NCBI GenBank assembly: GCA_029097145.1
Contig: JAQXNC010000033.1
Span: 1 to 46,150 of the forward strand
Direction of reading: 5' to 3'
Source: Bacillota bacterium
GTDB taxonomy: Bacteria; Bacillota_I; Bacilli_A; Erysipelotrichales; Erysipelotrichaceae
Length of the DNA stretch: 46,150 bases
Positions within the stretch are counted from its first letter, which is position 1. Each line of letters begins with the position of its first letter. The position numbers were made by a program, and so were the translations under genes. Below are positions 37,216 to 45,710 of the stretch, one piece after another. Under the pieces are notes generated by a model. That model was given only the letters and a program-made list of their open reading frames with translations. It was not told the origin of the DNA and did no database searches.

Positions 37216-37773
37216 CTAGTCTTTTAGTTTACTTTCAATCTCTTTATCAGGCCAGTAACCCCATGATTCGACAATCTTACCATCAACGACCTTAAAGTTC
37301 TCAAGTGCTTCAAATGTAATATGCCTGTGTGTAGCACTGATACCCATACATTCACCTGTATGGATGACATCATATAATACTCTTGCGGCTACCATTTCAT
37401 TTTCGGCAAAAATATCACTCATACTGACTTTCATCTTTCCAAACTGTCCTTCAACAATCTTTAATATATTAACCGCATCATTATTACTTCTGGCTGCAGC
37501 TGGAGAGTGATCATAATATTCATCAGTCATCATATTCATGACATATTCATAATCATGGCTGTTATATCCACAGTCGAAAAATCTTTCAACTACTTCTTTT
37601 GGTGAAAGTACATATTCATGCCACTTTGAATCATCATTAATCTTATAATAAAGCCTTGTCACCTTTAATTCTTTTGTCAGTTCATTAAGTTCTTTTAAAG
37701 ATTTTTCACATTCAAGATAAACATAATATTCATTATCCCGTTTTTCTATTTTTAAATCATTCCATCTTTTCAT
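37216..37773 (-). CDS. SnoaL-like (NTF2 fold) protein
   Basis: The 185-residue protein has a short N-terminal part (about 55 residues) and then a SnoaL/ester-cyclase-like NTF2 domain: VVERFFDCGYNSHDYEYVMNM, YYDHSPA, and C-terminal HRHITFEALENFKVVDGKIVESWGYW. Such domains bind small ligands and some are enzymes; the DHSP wording matches the SnoaL branch. A specific role cannot be given. AGAGGAAAG precedes the ATG. It follows the membrane-anchored unknown gene by 25 bases on the same strand. Confidence 0.72.
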   Translation of the reverse strand: MKRWNDLKIEKRDNEYYVYLECEKSLKELNELTKELKVTRLYYKINDDSKWHEYVLSPKEVVERFFDCGYNSHDYEYVMNMMTDEYYDHSPAAARSNNDAVNILKIVEGQFGKMKVSMSDIFAENEMVAARVLYDVIHTGECMGISATHRHITFEALENFKVVDGKIVESWGYWPDKEIESKLKD

Positions 37774-37798
37774 TTATCTTTCCTCTGAATCTGGTTAA

Positions 37799-38320
37799 TC
37801 ATTCATCGAACGCATCGATAATCCAGTTATATACAAAGTCTTTATTATTTTTAAGATCATCAATCTCAAGAATAATCTTCTCACCTTTAATATATTCTTT
37901 TAATCCAAGATAATCAACGATATTGTCAATTTCACGAAGCGACACTTTCTTAAGATCAAATTTAATTGCTTCATAGTCAATTATTCTATCATATGGTATC
38001 GATGTCAGATGATAATCGACTTTTAATCCATCAGTATCAACTTTCTGAATCTTTTCCAAAATATCAGTTCTATCCAAAAGGACATTTTGGCCAATATATT
38101 CAATATTATCTTCATCATATTTTGCATATAATGTGAAGCTGGTTAATTCATGATTACGCTTAATCCCCAAAGATAAAAGAGCTTTGGTCGATGATTCATC
38201 CTCTGAACTAATATTATAAGAATAGTAATCAACATAATTCATATAGGCAACATAAATTAAGATACCCATAATGATTGATATAAATCCAACTGTCATAAGT
38301 ACTTTTGTCGACTTTTTCAT
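37799..38320 (-). CDS. Membrane-anchored protein of unknown function
   Basis: The 173-residue protein has one N-terminal membrane helix (VLMTVGFISIIMGILIYVAYM, residues about 8-28) with no lipobox, then an extracytoplasmic domain rich in Asp, Ile and Lys with no motif I recognise. A good AAGGAGAT ribosome site precedes it. It lies between the aminotransferase terminator and the SnoaL-like gene, and was not assignable to a family by eye. Confidence 0.62.
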   Translation of the reverse strand: MKKSTKVLMTVGFISIIMGILIYVAYMNYVDYYSYNISSEDESSTKALLSLGIKRNHELTSFTLYAKYDEDNIEYIGQNVLLDRTDILEKIQKVDTDGLKVDYHLTSIPYDRIIDYEAIKFDLKKVSLREIDNIVDYLGLKEYIKGEKIILEIDDLKNNKDFVYNWIIDAFDE

Positions 38321-38369
38321 ATATCACTAATCTCCTTGTACTTATATTTTAACATTTAGCATACGAAAA

Positions 38370-38397
38370 AAAAGAATGCCTCTATCGACATTCTTTT
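38370..38397 (-). terminator. Terminator after the aminotransferase gene
   Basis: AAAAGAATG (38370-38378) pairs with CATTCTTTT (38389-38397); on the minus strand a run of eight T follows. It overlaps the stop codon. Confidence 0.82.
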
Positions 38398-39548
38398 GTA
38401 TCATTATACATTCTTTCAATTCGATTTAAGGCTTCCTTCAGTTCATCCATCGATGATGCATATGATATACGCACAAAACCTTCGCCACATTTACCAAAGG
38501 CATTACCTGGCACTACTGCCACCTTATAATCAGTTATCAGTTTAATAGCGTAATCATCCGAAGATAAACCACTCGATGTAATATTAAAGAAGACATAGAA
38601 AGCCCCTTTAGGCATATGACACTTTAACCCAATTTCATTAAGTCTGCCAACCACATAATTCCTTCTTCTTTCAAATTCCAGTTTCATGGCTTCAATATCA
38701 TCATCACCACGTCTTAAAGCTTCTAAAGCGCCATATTCTACAAAGCTTGAAGGACACATAATGGTATATTCATGAATATTGGCCATCGCTGTAATCAGTT
38801 CACTATGGGCCATGATATATCCGATTCTAAAACCTGTCATGGCATAAGCCTTCGAGAAACCTGAAATCAGAATTACCCTGTCTTTAACTCTTTCATCCTG
38901 AGCGATTGAATAGTGTTTGACATCATATGTCAGTTCAGCATATATCTCATCTGTTATAACCAGAAGATCATTATCCACTATCACATCAATCAGTTCATCA
39001 TAATCTTCCTTTGTCATAATACCACCTGTTGGATTAGATGGATAATTGATTAAGACAGCCTTAGTCTTTGGTGTAACGGCATTAATCAAAGCTTCTCTTT
39101 TAAGTTTAAACTCTTCTTCAGCCTTAAGATCAATTGTCTTAACTACACCTCCAGCCATAATAATCGCTGGTGTATATGCCACATAACATGGTTCTAAGAT
39201 AATGACCTCATCACCTTCATCTAGGATTGTTCTAAAGACGAGGTCTACAGCTTCACTGGCGCCTACTGTCACAAGGACATTCTCAACACCATATTCAAGA
39301 TTGAATCTTCTACGCTGATAGTTACAGATCTCTTTTCTTAAAGACAGTAAACCTCTTGATTCAAGATAATGGGTTTTATTCTTCTTAATTGCATATATCG
39401 TCTCATCTCTGATATGCCATGGTGTATCAAAATCTGGTTCACCAATAGCCAATGAGATAATATCATCCATCTTAGCCGCCAGTTCACAGAACTTACCTAT
39501 CCCACTCAGTGGTACCTTTTTAGCTCTTTTTGATACGTACTGACTCAT
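38382..39548 (-). CDS. PLP-dependent aminotransferase, class I/II
   Basis: The 388-residue enzyme has AIGEPDFDTPWHI at the N terminus, NYPSNPTGGIM (substrate-carboxylate region), TDEIYAELTYD (PLP-binding Asp and Tyr), and the Schiff-base motif SGFSKAYAMTGFRIGY with Lys near 234. It belongs to the fold-type I group containing aspartate and aromatic aminotransferases (AspC, PatA, AraT). The amino acid used is not decided by sequence. It overlaps the Lrp-type regulator gene by 4 bases (ATGA), a stable regulator-enzyme pair in Firmicutes. Confidence 0.9.
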   Translation of the reverse strand: MSQYVSKRAKKVPLSGIGKFCELAAKMDDIISLAIGEPDFDTPWHIRDETIYAIKKNKTHYLESRGLLSLRKEICNYQRRRFNLEYGVENVLVTVGASEAVDLVFRTILDEGDEVIILEPCYVAYTPAIIMAGGVVKTIDLKAEEEFKLKREALINAVTPKTKAVLINYPSNPTGGIMTKEDYDELIDVIVDNDLLVITDEIYAELTYDVKHYSIAQDERVKDRVILISGFSKAYAMTGFRIGYIMAHSELITAMANIHEYTIMCPSSFVEYGALEALRRGDDDIEAMKLEFERRRNYVVGRLNEIGLKCHMPKGAFYVFFNITSSGLSSDDYAIKLITDYKVAVVPGNAFGKCGEGFVRISYASSMDELKEALNRIERMYNDTKECR

Positions 39549-40033
39549 AGTTTAACCCTCAGACGGTTATCTTCAGTTTCCTCATCTTCTAAGACAATAC
39601 CTTCAACCTTATACTGTTTTAAAACGAAATATGTCTCAGTACGGTTAACACCTTCAATGACAGCTAGTTTTCTTGAGACAAAATCTGACACTTCCTTCAT
39701 AGTTTTACCTCGGATAATCACGATAAATTCACTCTTACCGCTCATGAGATACATCGTACTGACTTCAGGGAACTTATATATCTCTTCAGCAATCGAATCA
39801 TAGCCTGTATCTCTTCTTGGTGTTGCCCCTACTTCGATTAGTGCTGTCACATTCTCAACACTGGTCTTATCATAATTGATTACTGTATGAAACCCACAGA
39901 TAGTCTTATCTTCCTCAAGTCTATAGAGAGCCTTACTTATATCTTCTTCACTTTCATTAAGCATCAATGAAAGTTCTTTTAAACTGGTTCTGGCATTATT
40001 CTCAATTGCCTTTAATAATTTAATATCATTCAT
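39545..40033 (-). CDS. Lrp/AsnC-family transcriptional regulator
   Basis: About 162 residues: an N-terminal helix-turn-helix (MNDIKLLKAIENNARTSLKE) and a C-terminal RAM ligand domain (VTALIEVGATPRRDTGYDSI; VSTMYLMSGKSEFIVIIRG). Lrp-type proteins sense amino acids. I choose ATG 40033 because GAGGT lies 6 bases before it; the GTG at 40039 overlaps that site. It is co-transcribed with the aminotransferase and probably controls it. Confidence 0.88.
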   Translation of the reverse strand: MNDIKLLKAIENNARTSLKELSLMLNESEEDISKALYRLEEDKTICGFHTVINYDKTSVENVTALIEVGATPRRDTGYDSIAEEIYKFPEVSTMYLMSGKSEFIVIIRGKTMKEVSDFVSRKLAVIEGVNRTETYFVLKQYKVEGIVLEDEETEDNRLRVKL

Positions 40034-40106
40034 ATACACACCTCAAAAAAATATATGTCTAAATTATATTGGATATCAAACCAAAATAACAGTTAAAAAA
40101 TAAAAA

Positions 40107-40127
40107 AGACTCTATTATCTAGAGTCT
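40107..40127 (-). terminator. Terminator after rplKA
   Basis: AGACTCTA (40107-40114) and TAGAGTCT (40120-40127) with a 5-base loop; the minus strand continues TTTTTTATTTTTT. It ends the rplK-rplA unit and separates it from the Lrp gene. Confidence 0.85.
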
Positions 40128-40137
40128 CAATCATCAA

Positions 40138-40821
40138 TTAGTCAGCTAATACTTTTACACCAGGACCCATTGTTGAAGATAATACGATATTTAAAATATA
40201 ATTACCTTTAACAGCAGCTGGTCTAGCCTTAGCGATTGCACCGTATAAAGCTTTGTAGTTTTCAACTAAAGCTTCATCAGTAAATGATTTCTTACCAATT
40301 AAGCAGTTGATATTACCTTCTTTATCAACACGGTATTCAATCTTACCTTTTTTGATTTCGTTAACAGCGTTAGCTACATTCATTGTAACTGTACCTGTCT
40401 TAGGATTTGGCATTAAGCCCTTAGGACCTAAAATCTTACCTAATTTACCAAGTTCACCCATCATGTCTGGTGTAGCTACGATTACATCGAAATCGAACCA
40501 ACCCTTCTTGATATCTTCAAGAATTTCTTTACCACCAACATAATCAGCGCCTGCATTCTTAGCTTCTTCTTCCTTGGCACCCTGAGTTACTACTAATACC
40601 TTCTGAGAACGACCTGTTCCGTTAGGAAGTACCATAGCACCACGAATCTGCTGATCAGCATGTCTTGGGTCTACATTTAAGTTAAATGAAACTTCGATAG
40701 ATTCATCAAATTTTGCAGTAGCGTTTTCCTTAACTAACTTAACTGCTTCACTCACTGAGTACTGTTTACCCTTTTCAATCTTTGAAAGTGAGTTCATATA
40801 ATTCTTACCATGTTTTGCCAT
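40138..40821 (-). CDS. rplA: 50S ribosomal protein L1
   Basis: L1 (227 residues) forms the mobile L1 stalk at the ribosomal E site and represses its own operon in many bacteria. It begins [20 protein letters not shown] and has [20 protein letters not shown], the family signature, and ends in [10 protein letters not shown]. It follows rplK by 6 bases. Confidence 0.97.
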   Translation of the reverse strand: MAKHGKNYMNSLSKIEKGKQYSVSEAVKLVKENATAKFDESIEVSFNLNVDPRHADQQIRGAMVLPNGTGRSQKVLVVTQGAKEEEAKNAGADYVGGKEILEDIKKGWFDFDVIVATPDMMGELGKLGKILGPKGLMPNPKTGTVTMNVANAVNEIKKGKIEYRVDKEGNINCLIGKKSFTDEALVENYKALYGAIAKARPAAVKGNYILNIVLSSTMGPGVKVLAD

Positions 40822-40827
40822 TGTCTA

Positions 40828-41250
40828 TTATTCCTCACCTTCTACAGTAATACCCATGTTACGAGCAGTACCTGCTACAATTCTCATTGCAGCTTCAACG
40901 TCATTAGCGTTTAAGTCTGGCATCTTGTATTCAGCAATTTCTCTTAGCTGATCCTTAGTGATAGAACCAACCTTCTTAGTCTTTGCACTACCAGAACCTT
41001 TAGACACCTTAGCAGCCTTTAATAATAAATTAGCAGCTGGAGTTGTCTTTAATACGAAATCAAATGACTTGTCTTCGTATGCAGTAATAATTACAGGAAC
41101 TACATCACCTTTTCTGTCTTTAGTCGCATCATTAAATGCTGAACAGAACTGAGGCATGTTGATACCTGCTGAAGCCAGAGCTGGTCCAGGTCTTGCACCA
41201 CCGGCTTCGAACTGAAGTTTACAAACTTTTGCAACTTTTTTCTTTGCCAT
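40828..41250 (-). CDS. rplK: 50S ribosomal protein L11
   Basis: L11 (140 residues) binds the GTPase-associated region of 23S rRNA. It has [26 protein letters not shown] and the C-terminal [26 protein letters not shown]. The usual secE-nusG genes are not upstream; a GH89 gene is. Its start has GGAGGAAAA ahead. Confidence 0.97.
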   Translation of the reverse strand: MAKKKVAKVCKLQFEAGGARPGPALASAGINMPQFCSAFNDATKDRKGDVVPVIITAYEDKSFDFVLKTTPAANLLLKAAKVSKGSGSAKTKKVGSITKDQLREIAEYKMPDLNANDVEAAMRIVAGTARNMGITVEGEE

Positions 41251-41316
41251 AATTTTCCTCCTATATGGTTACGTGGTTATTATTGAAGTAGTTGCACTTC
41301 TCCCGCGTGCTTAGAT

Positions 41317-41345
41317 ATTTTACACTATAATCCATTCTTATGCAA
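41317..41345 (-). promoter_or_regulatory. rplK-rplA promoter
   Basis: TTGCAT (41340-41345), 17 bases, TAAAAT (41317-41322) on the minus strand, just after the GH89 stop. The leader of about 60 bases contains GAAGT...ACTTC and a GGGAG segment and may hold an L1-binding site, but I cannot prove it by eye. Confidence 0.72.
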
Positions 41346-41355
41346 CGAAAATCGT

Positions 41356-44310
41356 CTATTTATCGCTATTTTTCGCAATACTCCAGTAAATACTGTTAAC
41401 TGTATCGATAGCTTCGTTATTTTCAATAGATTTTAGAGCTCTGTCATAAATTTCTTTATGACATTTTCTGACATCTATACTATCAAGTAACAACCTTAAA
41501 TCATTAATGGTTGCCAAGGCACGATTACCATAGATATGTAATTTTTCAAGATGTATACCTTTGATAAATCTTCCTCTTTGATAGATATGCCTGTTATCTT
41601 TTATCTCCCTATAGTCAATTCCATTTTCACTGATATAAAGCACATCATCGAAGTCAGCTCTAATAATATCGTAGATACCCTCAAGATCGATTACTTTAAG
41701 ATTATCTTCACAATATACTTTCTTTCCATAAGCGAGGTTGCCTTTATCTGCATCAACTTTCTTTTCATAACGACATTCATCAAGGACATTACTCATAATC
41801 TTTCGATATTCATCATCCTTAACTGCTTCTATTTGGTATTGTTTATCATCAAGTACCCATTTAAAGTATCTTCTGGCATATTTTGAAGCGTCATCAAAGT
41901 CTTCTTCATGATTAAAATATAGGATATAGTTTTCCTTATAGACATCAATCAGAAGTCCCTCATAAGTCCTGAAGGCATAATCAATCAAAGAACCTTCAAT
42001 ACTGCCCCATGTGGTTATCAGAGATTTGGCATTCATTATAAAACTATCAACTGTAAAATCATCAAAATTCTTTCCAAGATCACTGGCATTTTTAATCCAG
42101 TCACCCACAAGATATATCCTGTTTGTCTTTAAGACACCATTTAAAATATCAAATATCTTTAAGAAATCTTCTTTTGAATATCTGCCTTCATTCACTTCAT
42201 TATAGCGAAGGCTCATATAATCACATACCAGCTGTCTTGATATCTCACTTAAATCATAACGATATCCTTCAACATCCTTTAATTCATCATAATATTTAAA
42301 TAATAATCGAAGACTCTCATACAAATCGCTATATGGATAATGGATAAAACTGTAATTCTTATGTTTTACGACATTACTGGTCCTGATATCGATAACCTGA
42401 TCAATCATCCTGACCCCAAGTGCGTAGTTATTCTCCTTAATCATCTTAAAAGCCTGATATATATCATCATTAATCATGCCATAGCGATTATTAAGATATT
42501 CCTTCATCCATTTATCTGTATCTTCAATATCTTCAAAGATCAAATCAAAAAGCAGACTGTAGACCATCGGATTATCATATGTCGCCTCTGATATCATACC
42601 AATACCACACATGTATTGGTATGTTTTGGCTTCTTTTATCAGTCTCACCATTTCATCAAGCTGACCATTCATTGAAGGATTGCCCCCGAAATTACCCAAA
42701 AGAGCCCATACCCAAGCCGTATGATTAAATTCAGTATCTTCTAGTCTTGTATCATAGTATTCTGTTTTCTGATATGCAAGATTACTGCCAAGTGGATAAC
42801 TGATAAGATCAATTATCAAGGCATGTTCATTCTTAAGCTCTCCCATTCCTTTTAAAAGTTCGTTAGTTGGATTTGACCACCAGGACTGAATTACCCATAT
42901 CGCATCTTTGCGATACTTCAACATCGATGATAATACTTCCCTTGATATCACTTCATCACTTAGACCTTCTTCACGAATACCGCCTTCATGGAATGGATCA
43001 ACCGCAAAGAATCGACTTGTATCACCAAAGATATATCTTTGAGCTTCATAGAAAGCCTCAGCCATATCATCATAATCTTTTGAATCGCTCATAATCATTG
43101 AAGGACGATTAAAACCATTCCAGATGCCCTGTCCTTTAACTCTGATATCTTTCATATGGTTATTAAAATCAGTCGGTACCATTCCTGCATAGCCCTGAAA
43201 AACAGTCTCAATCCCTAAGGCACGACGATATCTTTGAATCCTGCGCCCCATTTCAACCCGACTTTGAATATAGTGATCATTAAGTGGTCCACCAAAGACT
43301 TCCATATTATCCATAAGCTGCCATGCATTATATGCTGGACCAACCAGAAAATCCTTAGCTTCTTTATATGTATATTTATAATTCATTAAAAACTTAATCC
43401 AGACCGCTTCTTCACCTGCAAGATCGAGTACGACATTAATCCCATTTAAAGCCAGATAATCATTTTCTTCAAGCCATCTATCATAGGATACAAAGGCAAA
43501 AGTATAGCTCAATGTACAATAATTTAAGGCATAGCGTATTTTAAAGTCTGTCTTTTTCCTGATAGTCTCACCAATTCCTACAAACTCTTTGACATCAACC
43601 TTTCGGGCATTTTCACTGATACTAACACCCAGATAGTGTTTATAGTAATAGTTAAGACCCGATGTAAGACATACACCCTTATTACCTCTGATATGAATTC
43701 TTTTATTCCTGTCACTTAATTCAAAAAAATCTTCACTGGTATTTTCAAGCTCAAAACTGAACCATTCACGATACTCTTTGCCAATGGTTCTGTCAATTAC
43801 GCCATAAACTGTTTCATATACTTCATCATCACCGATATCTCTTGCATAAATACTTTCATCAAAGTCTTCGATACCTGTGATCTTGAAGAAATCTCGCTCC
43901 TCATATTTATCAGTATTATTATTTAACTTATCTCCATAAACAGCGATATTCTTAAGATAAGCCTTTTCACAAGTATCATTATATTCAATATAGACTCGAA
44001 CAAAGCGATACTCTATATCCTTAAATTCAATCCTATCCTTACTGTATTTTTTCTGGTCACTGTGACTCTTATATATTCTTGTGAAATCTACTCCATCTTT
44101 ACTTCCATAAAGGGTATAGTAAAAAGCCATGCCATCCATAAATTCAAGAGATATTTCTTTTATCCTGTAATTATCAAGCAGATCAACTTCTATATAACTT
44201 GGAAAAAAGATTCCTTCCCAGTATGTATCATCTTTTCCATCGACTGCTCTATAGGCATTTGTATTATTGAGATTACTTCTGACAGGTTTATTTAATGCGA
44301 TATTTTCCAT
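41356..44310 (-). CDS. GH89 alpha-N-acetylglucosaminidase with N-terminal F5/8-type domain, apparently intracellular
   Basis: This 984-residue glycosidase removes terminal alpha-linked GlcNAc in this family (NAGLU, C. perfringens AgnC). Residues 1-125 look like an F5/8 type C/CBM32 module (NIALNKPVRSNLNN, AVDGKDDTYWEG, FVRVYIEYNDTCE). The GH89 domain has RYALNYCTLSYTFAFVSYDRW, LALNGINVVLDLAGEEAVW and LLGNFGGNPSMNG. The catalytic pair by alignment to human Glu316/Glu446 is Glu442 (DPFHEGG) and Glu575 (GMISEATYDNPMVYSL), both present and 133 apart. No signal peptide or membrane helix is seen, so it probably acts on imported glycans. Its -10 box is 6 bases before the ATG, without a Shine-Dalgarno. 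Confidence 0.86.
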   Translation of the reverse strand: MENIALNKPVRSNLNNTNAYRAVDGKDDTYWEGIFFPSYIEVDLLDNYRIKEISLEFMDGMAFYYTLYGSKDGVDFTRIYKSHSDQKKYSKDRIEFKDIEYRFVRVYIEYNDTCEKAYLKNIAVYGDKLNNNTDKYEERDFFKITGIEDFDESIYARDIGDDEVYETVYGVIDRTIGKEYREWFSFELENTSEDFFELSDRNKRIHIRGNKGVCLTSGLNYYYKHYLGVSISENARKVDVKEFVGIGETIRKKTDFKIRYALNYCTLSYTFAFVSYDRWLEENDYLALNGINVVLDLAGEEAVWIKFLMNYKYTYKEAKDFLVGPAYNAWQLMDNMEVFGGPLNDHYIQSRVEMGRRIQRYRRALGIETVFQGYAGMVPTDFNNHMKDIRVKGQGIWNGFNRPSMIMSDSKDYDDMAEAFYEAQRYIFGDTSRFFAVDPFHEGGIREEGLSDEVISREVLSSMLKYRKDAIWVIQSWWSNPTNELLKGMGELKNEHALIIDLISYPLGSNLAYQKTEYYDTRLEDTEFNHTAWVWALLGNFGGNPSMNGQLDEMVRLIKEAKTYQYMCGIGMISEATYDNPMVYSLLFDLIFEDIEDTDKWMKEYLNNRYGMINDDIYQAFKMIKENNYALGVRMIDQVIDIRTSNVVKHKNYSFIHYPYSDLYESLRLLFKYYDELKDVEGYRYDLSEISRQLVCDYMSLRYNEVNEGRYSKEDFLKIFDILNGVLKTNRIYLVGDWIKNASDLGKNFDDFTVDSFIMNAKSLITTWGSIEGSLIDYAFRTYEGLLIDVYKENYILYFNHEEDFDDASKYARRYFKWVLDDKQYQIEAVKDDEYRKIMSNVLDECRYEKKVDADKGNLAYGKKVYCEDNLKVIDLEGIYDIIRADFDDVLYISENGIDYREIKDNRHIYQRGRFIKGIHLEKLHIYGNRALATINDLRLLLDSIDVRKCHKEIYDRALKSIENNEAIDTVNSIYWSIAKNSDK

Positions 44311-44316
44311 AACTCA

Positions 44317-44322
44317 ATTGTA
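44317..44322 (-). promoter_or_regulatory. -10 box of the GH89 gene, leaderless
   Basis: TACAAT on the minus strand ends 6 bases before the ATG (44310). No good -35 and no Shine-Dalgarno are visible, so a start at the A of ATG is likely. The gap 44311-44486 otherwise holds only the downstream end of the IS. Confidence 0.45.
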
Positions 44323-44486
44323 CCCCAAATAACAGCCATAAAAATTAGATAATATAAATCAAGTAGTATTTTGAATATTTTTAGAAAATTATTGTTTTGT
44401 TCATTAGGGTACTATTAAAAGACGATATATATGATCGTGTATAAAGATAAATTGATTATATTTTATGATTACCTTAATGATATAAT

Positions 44487-45710
44487 CTAATTGTATATAT
44501 ACAATTCGCCTGTTTTGGACATACCGTAAATTATAGTCAGTAATTTACGACATGCGGCGATTTTGGCAACTTTCGGTTTTAATGGGACAGATTGTTGCCT
44601 TTTTCTTTGATAGAAGTTATATATATGATCATTTCTCTTTAGCCTTAAATTGCAGCCAACAGCTAAGTATAATAAACATCTTAAATACTTATTACCTTTC
44701 TTTGATATCGATAAGTGAATGCCATCATATTTACCTGATTGCCTAATCATTGGATCGATGCCTGCGTATGAAGTAAATTTATTAACGCTATCAAATCTTG
44801 ATATGTTGCCAATCTCAGCTACTAATCTTGCGGCTATATTCTCACCTATTCCAGGTATAGATAATAACTGAACATATAAAGACTCATCTTTAGCTTCATT
44901 AATGATATTCTCTAATATTTCATTAGCTTCATTATCAATTTCTTCAATATGTATTATTAATGATTTTATCTTATCGACAATAACACTATCTTTATCGCAT
45001 CCTGAATATACTTCATTAGCCCATTCCCTTATTTTAGATACATGCTTGATGATAAAACCTCTATTATGTTTAGTTTTACTTTTAAGATATTTGATCATAC
45101 TTTCTTCTTTAGTTTTAATAATTAAATCTGGATGAGGATATTTCTTTAATATCTCGATAGATAAAGGATTATAGATATCTTCTTTAGGAAAACATGTATC
45201 ATAATCTGGCATTGCGATATCAAGGTAAGATCTAAGCGTGACTTTATATTTTCTTAAATGTATTAATACATCTTCATAATAACGATTAAGCCTTTGAAGC
45301 TTTTCATATTTAGATATAGGCGACTTGTATTTATTTAATCTTTCACTCTTAGAACCATAAAATACTTTAGCGATATTAGTACAATCTAATGGATCGGTCT
45401 TATTAGAATGCAATTCTGTTTGACGATACTTAGCTGATAATAATGGAGAAATAATATAATACTCTAAGTCATTATCATCTAAATATTTCTTTAATACTTC
45501 ATGATATACACCTGTAGCTTCGAATACATAAGATACATTATCATCATTAGCTTTGGCCTTTAATTTAGAAACATAATCTTCTAACTCTTTAAATGATGAT
45601 TTAGTGAACTTTAAAATTCTTGGTTTAGTAAATGATGTATCTTGGTCAATAAATCCTTGATAATGACAACTACCCTTAGATACATCAAATGAAACAATCG
45701 TGCCTTTCAT
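44487..45710 (-). CDS. IS110-family transposase (DEDD recombinase)
   Basis: The 407-residue protein has the RuvC-like DEDD domain at its N terminus: Asp in VSFDVSKG (residue 9), Glu in YVFEATGVYH, and Asp pair in NKTDPLDCTNIAK. A coiled-coil spans about residues 200-275, and the C-terminal Tnp domain has LLSIPGIGENIAARLVAEIG and FTSYAGIDPMIRQSGKYDG with the probable catalytic Ser. The frame is intact with no lesion, so it may be active. IS110 enzymes act with an element-encoded bridge RNA, in this group usually from the non-coding stretch upstream of the gene. Confidence 0.93.
   Translation of the reverse strand: MKGTIVSFDVSKGSCHYQGFIDQDTSFTKPRILKFTKSSFKELEDYVSKLKAKANDDNVSYVFEATGVYHEVLKKYLDDNDLEYYIISPLLSAKYRQTELHSNKTDPLDCTNIAKVFYGSKSERLNKYKSPISKYEKLQRLNRYYEDVLIHLRKYKVTLRSYLDIAMPDYDTCFPKEDIYNPLSIEILKKYPHPDLIIKTKEESMIKYLKSKTKHNRGFIIKHVSKIREWANEVYSGCDKDSVIVDKIKSLIIHIEEIDNEANEILENIINEAKDESLYVQLLSIPGIGENIAARLVAEIGNISRFDSVNKFTSYAGIDPMIRQSGKYDGIHLSISKKGNKYLRCLLYLAVGCNLRLKRNDHIYNFYQRKRQQSVPLKPKVAKIAACRKLLTIIYGMSKTGELYIYN
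44489..44506. repeat. Perfect 18-bp palindrome at the transposase stop
   Basis: AATTGTATA is followed directly by its reverse complement TATACAATT. It covers the last codons and part of the stop codon of the transposase gene. There is no T-run, so it is not a clear terminator. Confidence 0.6.

Noticed and set aside
42560-42830. Apparent loss of the GH89 nucleophile (Tyr505 seemed to align with a conserved acidic residue)
   Set aside because: The spacing was wrong. Using human Glu316/Glu446 (130 apart) the partner of Glu442 is Glu575 in GMISEATYDNP (133 apart), so both catalytic residues are present.
44902-45135. Small rightward ORF inside the IS110 transposase
   Set aside because: It is the reverse complement shadow of a clear transposase frame, with no ribosome site.
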